Assembly (NCBI RefSeq): GCF_042683045.1
Contig: NZ_JBHUIT010000003.1
Coordinates: forward strand, 248,001-312,000
Source: Luteolibacter algae
GTDB lineage: Bacteria > Verrucomicrobiota > Verrucomicrobiia > Verrucomicrobiales > Akkermansiaceae
Length of the DNA stretch: 64,000 nt
Direction of reading: 5' to 3'
Shown piece by piece: positions 25,971 through 34,709 of this stretch; the stretch's first letter is position 1, and every line of letters begins with the position of its first letter. A model generated the notes under the pieces. That model was given only the letters and a program-made list of their open reading frames with translations. It searched no databases and was not told where the DNA came from. The position numbers and the translations under genes are program-made.

Positions 25971-26783
25971 TTAACGACGGCGGCGGATGAGTGCCAGACC
26001 ACCGAGCGCCAACAACAATGCGGAGGATGGTTCCGGAACGGTTGTGGCAGCATTGATATTATCAAAGATGATCTTGTTCACACTGGTGCCCTCTGCGGCC
26101 ACCGGAATGTGTGAGATATTGATCGCACCCAGATCATCTGCACTGGTAAGCGCACCTTCACCGATGAGGTTTGTGCCAACACCGGCGGTAGCTGTCCCAT
26201 AGGAGATTTTTCCCGTGGTATCGCTGAAGTCAAACGCCAGGAAATAGCCGGAACCTGCGATCGCGGTGGAAGCGGTATCAACAAGCATTCCGCCGGCCAG
26301 ACGATATGAGATCTTCCAGGTCGTGCTACTCGCCGGATCAGCAGTGAATAGAAGAGCCGCAAGCTCACTGGAAGTATCATCAAGGATAGCGATCTCGAAC
26401 GAATCCCGTGTAAGCAGGCCGCTTGTCACGCTGTCCGCAATGGCGAAGTTCAGCGAAACCCTGCTATTGGATACCGCACCGGCTCCGGTCAGGGAACCGG
26501 TCAGCGTGGTAGTCGCGGATGGCGAGAGATTGGCAACCTCGGTTCCCAGATGACCCGCAAAAGAGGCCGTGCCTGCGAACGTCGCATTCTCGATGAATGC
26601 CATCGGTCTTACAACACTACCGATGGAAGGGTTGGCTTGATCTTGCGACCAACCACTCACCCCGCCACCTGTAAAAAAGTCGAAGTCAGTCTCGGAATTG
26701 AAATTATAGCTGACTGCAGCAGATGCGGATCCAGCGGCAACAACCGCACAGACAGCACTGAGCATGGTATGGTAAATTTTCAT
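25971..26783 (-). CDS. PEP-CTERM sorting-domain protein
   Basis: A 270-residue secreted protein. The ATG at 26783 gives a signal peptide (MKIYHTMLSAVCAVVAAGSASA); the frame opens 11 codons earlier. The C-terminus has the tripartite PEP-CTERM signal: VPEP, a hydrophobic helix SSALLLALGGLAL and an Arg cluster. This is cut by exosortase in bacteria that make exopolysaccharide. The body is Thr/Ser/Ala-rich with beta-sandwich character (VSYNFNSETDFDFFTGGG). The substrate-like role of such proteins is to decorate the polysaccharide or cell surface. No exosortase gene is found in the window. Confidence 0.88.
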   Translation of the reverse strand: MKIYHTMLSAVCAVVAAGSASAAVSYNFNSETDFDFFTGGGVSGWSQDQANPSIGSVVRPMAFIENATFAGTASFAGHLGTEVANLSPSATTTLTGSLTGAGAVSNSRVSLNFAIADSVTSGLLTRDSFEIAILDDTSSELAALLFTADPASSTTWKISYRLAGGMLVDTASTAIAGSGYFLAFDFSDTTGKISYGTATAGVGTNLIGEGALTSADDLGAINISHIPVAAEGTSVNKIIFDNINAATTVPEPSSALLLALGGLALIRRRR

Positions 26784-26882
26784 GGTATGGTATAGGTATT
26801 GAAATTTATTCAGCAATTACGTGTGAGCCCGGTCTCCATGGGCGCCCGTTTCCAGACGACCCATATCGATCGGGTGACGGCT

Positions 26883-27389
26883 TCAAGCTCCACTGACTGG
26901 TGTGGAATCGCCGAAGTCGGTATCGATTTCAACCGAAGTCGAATCCGGGAGATCAAGATCAGCCTCTGCCACGGTCTCGGTATTGTCCGTAGGTGGCATG
27001 ACGACCGGTGCGCCCGGTGTTCCTGTCTCATCGACAGGAGTCGTGGTCATCCGGGTGATGGTTCTCACCATGAACATCCCTGCGTTATTGGTATCCGGAG
27101 TGGCGATGGTTTCGATCTCCTCAACAATGAGATCGAAGCCAGCACCACCGCCATCGGCAGGAACCTTCTTCTCAACAAGCTGTTTCACGGTCACTTCACC
27201 GTTTGCATCAACTTCCTTCACGGCAACTGTAGCGACAGAAACCGTCTTTCCATCTACTTCTTCCGTAGTAAAGACCACTTTGGTCTTACGGTCGATAGTG
27301 ATAAAGTCATCAGCCTTGAGCGGCGTGGTGACTAGCGCAGCGGCAAGGAAAATCCCGGCCGAGGCAAATTTAGGCAATACATTCTTCAT
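26883..27389 (-). CDS. Secreted hypothetical protein
   Basis: A 168-residue product starting at the ATG at 27389, which gives a signal peptide ending near PLKADD; the frame opens nine codons earlier. The rest is hydrophilic, rich in Val, Thr, Glu and Asp. It has a strand-like region (FITIDRKTKVVFTTEEVDGK) and an acidic, Pro/Thr-rich tail without a C-terminal anchor. I do not recognise a family. It lies 99 bases upstream of the PEP-CTERM gene and may be expressed with it. Confidence 0.6.
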   Translation of the reverse strand: MKNVLPKFASAGIFLAAALVTTPLKADDFITIDRKTKVVFTTEEVDGKTVSVATVAVKEVDANGEVTVKQLVEKKVPADGGGAGFDLIVEEIETIATPDTNNAGMFMVRTITRMTTTPVDETGTPGAPVVMPPTDNTETVAEADLDLPDSTSVEIDTDFGDSTPVSGA

Positions 27390-27656
27390 AACGTGGCTCT
27401 GTTTAGTTTCGGGCATACTGTTAGGTCAACTGAAAACAAAGAATCAGAATGACAATATCGTCACAGCTATATGAAACCAGCAGTTGCCGTGCCACGGAAA
27501 ATAACCGCAAAACACCATACAGCACTTACGATAAGCAAGTTACGACATATGCATATCATTCATAGCAAAGCTAAGCCGCCCCACCTCAGCAAGATATAGG
27601 GAAATTACAACAAGCCCGCATTGATCATATATTTGATATAATCAAGAAAATTTCGT

Positions 27657-29525
27657 TCAGCGCGGCTTACCATCTCTCACCGCTTCCACGCGGGCTTTCC
27701 GCTCCAGCGCTTCTCTGAGTATGGATTCTGCCTCGATTTTATCATACGCCAGCAGGGCTTTTGACTGGATCTGGGGAATCCGGATGGAAAATGGCTGGAG
27801 GCTGCGGTCGATCTCGAAATCATCCAGCACTTGTTGACGCTGGCTTTCGATAGGCAGCAGGGACAGTGCACGGAGACGATAAAGCCTATTTTCCAGAGGA
27901 GCAATAGCTATGCTTTGTGATGCCTCGTCCGCGATTTCCCCCCGTTCTTCCAGGCCGGTAAACATATCCTTCGCGGTAAGCTCCGCGAGTCCATCGTAAC
28001 GCTGAGCTCCGGAAGCCCTCGCGTGATCGGCATGCGTGGTGTAAGGCACCGCGAAATTCGAAAATTCCGCTCCCAGCAAACGGATCCCCACCGCAATCAA
28101 TGCCAGTCCCGTTGCAAGAGTGAACAGATGGTTCGGCCGCTTTCTGGAGAGGTTCTGCGGAGGATTCAGCGATAAGGCGAAAAGGAGCACGGCCGCCCAG
28201 ACCAATGGAGTCCGGTGGGCGGGAACATCGAAAAAGCAGTGTAACGGCACCACCGCCGCCGCCGCGAGGCAGCCAAAGCGGATCGCGCGGTCCCTCCCCT
28301 TCGGCTGGCGGATATTCCGCACTGCCTGCACGAAAAGCAGGATCACGAACGCCGCAAGCAGCAAGGTGGCTGGCAGGCCGAACTCCGCCGCCCACCACAG
28401 CCAGCTACTCTCCGGATGCACTGCCTCCGCATGATTCACGATCGAGGAATAGTGGCGATACTGGGGGAAAATGTGTCGATACTGGCCGCCGCCGACTCCG
28501 GTGAGCGGGGCATCGGCAATCATCTCGAAGGTATCCAGCGCCACGGGAACCCGGAAATCGACGTCTTTGTATTTGACCAACCCTGCAGAATCTTCCGCCT
28601 GCAGATCGTTTGCGTCCAGCGTCTCACCGGCGACATTGGCTTTATCGATGGTTTCCGCGATGCGGTTTTTCACTTTGGATTCCGCAATGAAATAGACGCC
28701 GATCGCCGCGAGAAGGACCAGGCCGAGCGCTTTCCGCTGACCACGCTGGAAATATTTGAATCCGAGCAGAGCGATCCAGAGAGAGAATCCCATCCCGCTG
28801 AGAATGATTCCGGAACGGCTGATGGACCATACAAAGGCGGCCCACAGGCACACTCCGACAGCTGCGAACGCAGCGAGAATACGCCAGAGTTGTTTTTGAC
28901 GGATTGCCTGGAAAGCCGCGCCGCTACCGCAGACTGCTCCCATCGCCAATAGTGTGCCGGAGTGGTTCCGGTTCGGAAAAAAGCCGAAATGATCTCCGTA
29001 GGTATGGACCGGCAGGTGGCTGCGCAACAGCACGGCGAAAATCGCGTAAAGCGCGACCGCCCAGGTAAAGGCCATGGCGATATTGCGGAGCTGCGACGAC
29101 GAAGCGCGTTGCCCGGCAATCCAGAGACCGGCCAGAAAAACCAGGGAAAGGATCACGTATTGCTCCGCAGCCTGGCGCCACTGGATCGCGACCAGCGTCC
29201 CGGTATCGACGCCGAGTTTCTCCAGCCCATCCCTCCATTCCGGGATGGGAAACCACGCCGCTGGCAAAAACGGAGCCAACCCGGCGAGCAGCATGCCACC
29301 GGCCAGAAAAATCCATGGCCGCGGCAGCGGGACAATTCTCGGGAAAGCGATCACCAACAGCCCGCAGCCGAGGAACAGAGCCCCGGTTCGCATCGCCCAG
29401 GGTGCGGCGGAAATAAAGGTCCCGGCAATGGTCAAGAACAGCAGCGCCCAGAAAATAAACGGGTGAGACCGATCCGGGATCAAGCTCCGGTGTGCATCCG
29501 CAATCTCCTGTTCTTTATAGGACAT
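27657..29525 (-). CDS. O-antigen ligase/polymerase family membrane protein
   Basis: A 622-residue protein with about 12 hydrophobic segments. The ATG at 29525 (MSYKEQEIADAH) precedes the first helix by about 20 residues. The Wzy_C-type region is visible near residues 345-390: GVGGGQYRHIFPQYRHY, then HAEAVHPESSWLWWAAEFGL, with the conserved His-Pro-x-S pattern of O-antigen ligase/polymerase proteins. The C-terminal 180 residues are soluble and resemble helical repeats. It is likely a polymerase or ligase for the exopolysaccharide, in addition to the Wzy-like candidate at 13800-15086. Confidence 0.85.
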   Translation of the reverse strand: MSYKEQEIADAHRSLIPDRSHPFIFWALLFLTIAGTFISAAPWAMRTGALFLGCGLLVIAFPRIVPLPRPWIFLAGGMLLAGLAPFLPAAWFPIPEWRDGLEKLGVDTGTLVAIQWRQAAEQYVILSLVFLAGLWIAGQRASSSQLRNIAMAFTWAVALYAIFAVLLRSHLPVHTYGDHFGFFPNRNHSGTLLAMGAVCGSGAAFQAIRQKQLWRILAAFAAVGVCLWAAFVWSISRSGIILSGMGFSLWIALLGFKYFQRGQRKALGLVLLAAIGVYFIAESKVKNRIAETIDKANVAGETLDANDLQAEDSAGLVKYKDVDFRVPVALDTFEMIADAPLTGVGGGQYRHIFPQYRHYSSIVNHAEAVHPESSWLWWAAEFGLPATLLLAAFVILLFVQAVRNIRQPKGRDRAIRFGCLAAAAVVPLHCFFDVPAHRTPLVWAAVLLFALSLNPPQNLSRKRPNHLFTLATGLALIAVGIRLLGAEFSNFAVPYTTHADHARASGAQRYDGLAELTAKDMFTGLEERGEIADEASQSIAIAPLENRLYRLRALSLLPIESQRQQVLDDFEIDRSLQPFSIRIPQIQSKALLAYDKIEAESILREALERKARVEAVRDGKPR

Positions 29526-29551
29526 AAGACCTACGAATAATCCGTCCCATG

Positions 29552-31105
29552 TTAAAAGCCACCGGTTTTTTGCACTCCGAGCCGATAGAACTTCGCACCG
29601 GGTGACGGAGCGATGGGCTGCAAAGTCTTCATTTTCCGGGAATCCATCCCCTCGCTGAAGACTTGTGGTGTGGTTGCCACTTCCGCCCACGAGGCCGGAT
29701 TATCCAGCCGGGAGGTGGAATAAAGCCGGTAGGTCAAATCCACCGCCGTGGTATTCTCCCGGTGGATCAACGCGACTCCCGCCGGATCACGGACGATCTC
29801 CAGAAGCGCGGTCGCATCAGCCAGCGAGGGATTGGTGCCCGCGGCGTATTCGAGGAAATTGCTCCGCCCGTCCAGATCGGGATCGTCATTCATCCCAAGC
29901 TTGGAAGGAGGAATGCTTCCGGTGTTCTGCCAGCCGGAAATCCAGGTGGAAAACGAATTTCCCAGCCGGAGCGTGCCCGTGGCGCGGCCACCGTAATTTG
30001 GCGCGGTTATATCCACAAACACCGGATAGGTGCCGATCGCGGAAGGCGGCGTGCTCTGGCCGGCATAACTTACCACATGGGATATGCCGGAGGGCTGGGT
30101 CGTTACCGTAATGCTTTTCTGCCCGCCGTTTGCGACCTGGGTCAGGTTCCCCAGGGTAATCGTGACAGGAGCGGGCTTGATCGTCATATCCGCCACCGCA
30201 GAGCCCTGATAGCCGGGGGAAACGACATTTGCTTCGATCCGATAAACTCCGGCATTCACCGCCGTGCCCGTGGCGGGCGTTTGAGGGAAGGAACGGATCG
30301 TGAACATCGGTGCCACCGCCCCGAAAGTCCCAGTGGTGATCAGGTTATTTTCCAGGCGCAACATCGTGCTGGAACTTGCGTCCGAGCCGATCGTAGGTGC
30401 CGTGCCATTGAGCCCCACATTCAGAGCATCATAAGGGCCGGAAACTCCTGTGGGAGCAAATCCGCTATTCCTGGTATTATAAGCGACCAGCACCGCAAGC
30501 TGGTTGCCCAGCAGATCCTGACCGGGGAAATTGAAACGTGCCTTGAACGCGATCCCGCCAAAGGGATACGGAGTCCCGTCATCCAGCACTTCCGGCCGCC
30601 ACGGGATCAATACCTGTTGGCTTTTCTGTGTCAGCAGATCGAGCCCGTTGGAGCTGTTCCGCTTATAGATGATCATTGAAATCGTATGATAATACCCGGC
30701 GGAATTCTGGGCCGCGAGTGAAGGCCAATCGGAGGCTTTCGCCCAGTTCACCAGCACCACATCAATCGACTCCAGATAACGATTTCCACCACCAAGATTG
30801 ATGATATCTCCGAGGGCCTTATTATTCGATCCGGCAAGCGGGACACTGGTATAGGAACCATAGAGGGGTGTGGGCACTGTCTGGTAGACCGTTTCCGAAG
30901 TCCTGGGAGTAATCGCCACTTCCACATCCACACCGGAAGGATTGCTGGAAATCACGGGAAAACGCGCCGTGCCGTCATATTCCTGGGTTAGCTGCCCGAA
31001 GTTGATGCTTACCTGTTGCTGGGCAAGGGAAAATCCGCCCAACAGGAAAAGACACATCATTGAAATGATACATTTTCCACTGTAAGCTGATTTATAAAGA
31101 CTCAT
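29552..31105 (-). CDS. Secreted protein with MBG/Ig-like domains
   Basis: A 517-residue exported protein (signal peptide to about residue 29). Two short segments resemble the MBG-type repeat: VSINFGQLTQEYDGTARFPV near residue 32 and VTITLGNLTQVANGGQKSIT near 315. Near residue 408 is DDPDLDGRSNFLEYAAGTNP, the Asp-rich calcium-binding motif that often precedes the C-terminal domain in Verrucomicrobial and Planctomycete secreted proteins. The last 80 residues resemble a carbohydrate- or surface-binding domain. It starts 445 bases from the GH127 gene, which is divergent. Function unknown, probably cell-surface or extracellular. Confidence 0.65.
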   Translation of the reverse strand: MSLYKSAYSGKCIISMMCLFLLGGFSLAQQQVSINFGQLTQEYDGTARFPVISSNPSGVDVEVAITPRTSETVYQTVPTPLYGSYTSVPLAGSNNKALGDIINLGGGNRYLESIDVVLVNWAKASDWPSLAAQNSAGYYHTISMIIYKRNSSNGLDLLTQKSQQVLIPWRPEVLDDGTPYPFGGIAFKARFNFPGQDLLGNQLAVLVAYNTRNSGFAPTGVSGPYDALNVGLNGTAPTIGSDASSSTMLRLENNLITTGTFGAVAPMFTIRSFPQTPATGTAVNAGVYRIEANVVSPGYQGSAVADMTIKPAPVTITLGNLTQVANGGQKSITVTTQPSGISHVVSYAGQSTPPSAIGTYPVFVDITAPNYGGRATGTLRLGNSFSTWISGWQNTGSIPPSKLGMNDDPDLDGRSNFLEYAAGTNPSLADATALLEIVRDPAGVALIHRENTTAVDLTYRLYSTSRLDNPASWAEVATTPQVFSEGMDSRKMKTLQPIAPSPGAKFYRLGVQKTGGF

Positions 31106-31549
31106 GAAAAAACCAATCGTTGCAACAACATCAAAATCTTAAAACTTTCCGCTCTGCGATCCGGAGCGGCACGCGCACAAAAGCATGTGCCATTCCATCG
31201 CGTCGATATTATTTTGAGACAATATCGACACTGATATTTTCTCTCGTCCGCGGATTCCATGGAAACCGCGTTCCGCGCAACTCCCCCACCACCTTGATGG
31301 AAGACCTCATGAAAAGCGGATATTCATTTTTACGGAAAACCTCTAAACTCACGCGGGATGCCTTCCCCGCCAGCCGACCAACCAATAAGATTTTACGCAA
31401 GGTAATATGGCGATTCCGCTATGTTCGACCCATCCGGAATCTGCCACAATTCACGCCTTCAACGATAGATTGCAGGAGAAACCGAGCGTTTTTCTCATCC
31501 ACCTCACTCCGAGATCGAAATTTCAGAACGAACCAACCTCGAAAACCAA
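31106..31549. other. Divergent intergenic region, no gene seen
   Basis: About 440 bases between the divergently transcribed secreted-protein gene and the glycosidase gene. It should hold both promoters. Open frames here have no coding character. I see no clear repeat or operator. Confidence 0.5.
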
Positions 31550-33565
31550 ATGAACAAAATCAAACTACTCGCCACCAGTCTGGCGCTTGCCGGCATCTGC
31601 CAGGCACAGCAGCGTGGCATTATCAATAATTCCGAAAGCCCGCACGTCGCGATCAAGAATATCAATATCGGTGATTGCCGGTGGACCGAAGGCTTTTGGG
31701 CGGACAAATTCCAGCTTTGCGAGGATGTGATGGTTCCGCATATGGGCGAGATTCTCAAGGGAGACATCGGCCACGGCTTCAATAACTTCAAAATCGCAGC
31801 CGGACTGAAGCAAGGAAAGCATCAGGGATTTGCATGGCATGACGGGGATTTCTATAAATGGATGGAAGCCGCGACCTATGTCTATGCGATGAACAAGGAT
31901 GAGAAAATCCTCAAGGAGCTCGACGAGATCATTGCTATTATCGCCCAGGCGCAGGAGGAGGACGGTTATTTACATACCGAGATCCAGATCGAAGACATCG
32001 AGCATTTCTCCAACCGCAGATATCACGAAATGTATAACTGCGGGCACCTTTACACCGCAGCATGCATTCATAACCGGGTAACGGGAAAAACCAACCTGCT
32101 GGATATCGCGCTCAAGAACGCGGATCTTCTCTACAAGGTTTTTTCCAAGCCCACGAAGGAGCACGCCCGTTTCGGTTTCAACCAGACCCAGATCATGGGC
32201 CTGGTGGAACTTTACCGCACCACCAGGGACAAGCGGTATCTGGAATTGGCGGAAATCTTCATCAACAACCGCGGCAAATCGAAAATCGAAGAAGATTCCA
32301 GCACGGTCGGCTACCCGATCGGCGATATGGTCCAGGAGCGTGTGCCACTGCGTAAGGAAACCGAAGCTGTCGGCCATGCGGTGCTCGCCCTTTATTTCTA
32401 TGCAGGTGCCGCCGACGTCTATGCGGAGACCGGCGAGAAGGCGCTCATTGATGCGCTGGACAGACTTTGGGATAACGTGGTGAACAAGAAAATGTATATC
32501 ACCGGCGCTCTCGGCCAGACCCACTATGGAGCCTCGTCGCGTCGCGATCCCATCCAGGAAGGCTTCATCGATGAATTCATGATGCCGAACATGACTGCCT
32601 ATAATGAGACCTGCGCGAACATCTGTAACTCGATGTTCAGCTTCCGCATGCTCGATATCCACGGTGAGTCAAAGTATGCCGATGTGATGGAGCGGGTGCT
32701 TTTCAACAGCGGTCTTTCCGGCATCAGCATCGATGGCACTTGCTACTACTACGCCAATCCATTGCGTAAAATCCATGGCTCACGGGACTACTCGAAAATG
32801 AATACCGAGTCTGCGGACCGCCTGCCGTATCTGGAGTGCTTCTGCTGCCCGCCGAACCTCGTCCGCACCGTGGCGAAATCCTCCGCCTGGGCTTATGGCT
32901 TGGCGAAAAACGGCGTGTCCGTGAACCTCTACGGGGGCAACAAGCTCAGCACAAAGCTGCAGGATGGATCACCAATCGAGCTCACCCAGGTCACCAATTA
33001 TCCGTGGGATGGAAAAGTCAGCATCACCTTGGACGAGTGCAAGGCGGAGCCTTTTGACATGATGATCCGCATCCCGGAATGGGCGGAAGGCAGCACGCTG
33101 AAAGTCAATGGCGAGGACTCCGGCGTGGAAGTCACGGCTGGAAAATTCGCGGTTCTCAACCGCGGCTGGAAGGCCGGCGATAAGATCGAACTGGATATGC
33201 CAATGGAAATCAAACTGGTGGAAGGCCACGCCCGCATTGAGGAAGTCCGCAACCAGGTGGCCCTTACCCGCGGTCCTATCGTCTACTGCGTTGAGTCTCC
33301 GGATCTGCCGGAAAAGGTCAGCATTCTCGATGTTTATCTGCCGTCCGACAGCAAGCTGGAAGCCGAGTATCAGCCGGATTTCCTTGGTGGCCTTACGACC
33401 ATCAAGGCCAATGTCGCACTGCGCCAGGACAAGAAAGAGGGAATGTATCGCGTCACCGACAAGCCAATCTGGAAGACTGCGGAGACCCAGTTTGTTCCTT
33501 TCTATGCATGGAGCAACCGTGGCGATAGCGAGATGACCGTCTTCGTTCCGGTAATCTGGAAATAA
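31550..33565 (+). CDS. GH127 family glycosidase (beta-L-arabinofuranosidase-like)
   Basis: A 671-residue exported enzyme (signal peptide MNKIKLLATSLALAGICQAQ). The catalytic features of GH127 are present: the Glu in AYNETCANICN near residue 352, and the Cys cluster ECFCCPPNLVRT near residue 430. In Bifidobacterium HypBA1 the homologous Cys is the nucleophile. The (alpha/alpha)6 barrel region spans roughly residues 30-450, and two beta domains follow. It probably removes L-arabinofuranose from plant or algal glycans. A transcription terminator follows the gene. Other substrate types exist within this family, so the exact sugar is not certain. Confidence 0.88.
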   Translation: MNKIKLLATSLALAGICQAQQRGIINNSESPHVAIKNINIGDCRWTEGFWADKFQLCEDVMVPHMGEILKGDIGHGFNNFKIAAGLKQGKHQGFAWHDGDFYKWMEAATYVYAMNKDEKILKELDEIIAIIAQAQEEDGYLHTEIQIEDIEHFSNRRYHEMYNCGHLYTAACIHNRVTGKTNLLDIALKNADLLYKVFSKPTKEHARFGFNQTQIMGLVELYRTTRDKRYLELAEIFINNRGKSKIEEDSSTVGYPIGDMVQERVPLRKETEAVGHAVLALYFYAGAADVYAETGEKALIDALDRLWDNVVNKKMYITGALGQTHYGASSRRDPIQEGFIDEFMMPNMTAYNETCANICNSMFSFRMLDIHGESKYADVMERVLFNSGLSGISIDGTCYYYANPLRKIHGSRDYSKMNTESADRLPYLECFCCPPNLVRTVAKSSAWAYGLAKNGVSVNLYGGNKLSTKLQDGSPIELTQVTNYPWDGKVSITLDECKAEPFDMMIRIPEWAEGSTLKVNGEDSGVEVTAGKFAVLNRGWKAGDKIELDMPMEIKLVEGHARIEEVRNQVALTRGPIVYCVESPDLPEKVSILDVYLPSDSKLEAEYQPDFLGGLTTIKANVALRQDKKEGMYRVTDKPIWKTAETQFVPFYAWSNRGDSEMTVFVPVIWK

Positions 33566-33584
33566 TCCGGATCGATCCATTAAC

Positions 33585-33627
33585 GCCTGCAGCTTGCTCC
33601 AACCGGAAAAGGCTGCAGGCTTTTTTT
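33585..33627 (+). terminator. Rho-independent terminator after the GH127 gene
   Basis: The stem GCCTGCAGC/GCTGCAGGC encloses an 18-base loop and is followed by seven T. It starts 20 bases beyond the glycosidase stop codon. Confidence 0.85.
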
Positions 33628-33761
33628 GTGCCGGTATTCAACGGGGAGCACCCGTGCATTTTGCAAACCCCGCGCACCCAAAATGCCGGATTCCGTTACC
33701 AAAAAGCCCAGCCAATCCAGCGATTCCACGGCGGCATGCTTTATGCGATTCACTCTTGATT

Positions 33762-34709
33762 ATGGCACGAGCTATTTGGAAAGGATCGATCGCTTTCGGG
33801 CTGGTGAATATTCCCGTCGCGCTGACGAGTGCGGAGAGCCGCCCCGATATCCAGCTGCACATGGTGGACAGCAGCAACCACGCACGCATCCGCTACGAGC
33901 GGGTCAATGCGGACACTGGCGAAGAGGTCCCCTGGGATAGAATGGTGAAGGCTTATGAGCACGATGACGGAAAATTTGTCCTGCTGACCAAGGACGAGCT
34001 CGATACCGTGCAGCCGGAACTCACCAAGACCATCGAGATCTCGGAATTTGTCGATCTGTTGGAGATTGACCCCATCCTTTTCGACAAGCCCTACTATCTG
34101 GAGCCAGAGAAGCGTGGCAGGAAGGCTTATGCACTGCTCCGGGAAGCCCTGCGCAAGACCAATAAAGCAGGCATTTCCAGAGTGGTGATCCGCACCCGCG
34201 AATACCTCAGCGCGATGTTTGTGAGAGATGATGTGCTGATCCTCATGCTGCTTCGTTTTCCCCAGGAAATCAAAAAGGTATCCACTCTTGAGCTTCCCGC
34301 TTCCGGAGACAACGCATGGAAACCCGTCAAAAAGGAAATGGATCTGGCGGTCAAGCTCATCGGCGATATGACGGAGGAGTGGAAACCTGCCGATATCCAC
34401 GATGAATACCGTGAATCGCTGATGGCCTACATCGAGAAAAAGATTTCCAAAGGCGACGCGGTCTCCGATGTGCGGGATCCGGACGACGGGGATGATGATT
34501 CATCCAGCGAGAACGTGGTGGACCTGGCCTCCTATTTGGAAAAAAGCGTTCAACAGGCATCGGGCAAAAAGTCCTCCGGCACCTCTGACGGTAAAACCGC
34601 GAAGAAGCCCACCAGGAAAACCCCGGCGAAGAAGGCACCAGCCAAGAAGACGACGAGAAAAAATGCCTCGAAAAAATCCAGCAGCACCAAGTCCAAAAAA
34701 TCGGCTTGA
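33762..34709 (+). CDS. ku: Ku protein, non-homologous end joining
   Basis: Bacterial Ku is a homodimer that binds DNA ends and recruits LigD for double-strand break repair. I chose the ATG at 33762, which begins the conserved MARAIWKGSIAFGLVNIPVAL; the frame extends upstream with no conservation. The 315-residue product has the Ku core to about residue 255 and a Lys-rich C-terminal tail with repeated TPAKKAPAKKTT-type motifs, as in species whose Ku tail aids DNA binding. The last 47 bases overlap the ligD start in another frame. Confidence 0.93.
   Translation: MARAIWKGSIAFGLVNIPVALTSAESRPDIQLHMVDSSNHARIRYERVNADTGEEVPWDRMVKAYEHDDGKFVLLTKDELDTVQPELTKTIEISEFVDLLEIDPILFDKPYYLEPEKRGRKAYALLREALRKTNKAGISRVVIRTREYLSAMFVRDDVLILMLLRFPQEIKKVSTLELPASGDNAWKPVKKEMDLAVKLIGDMTEEWKPADIHDEYRESLMAYIEKKISKGDAVSDVRDPDDGDDDSSSENVVDLASYLEKSVQQASGKKSSGTSDGKTAKKPTRKTPAKKAPAKKTTRKNASKKSSSTKSKKSA

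Noticed and set aside
31120..31629. A 169-codon plus-strand open frame upstream of the GH127 gene
   Set aside because: It overlaps the start of the glycosidase in another frame and has no coding character.
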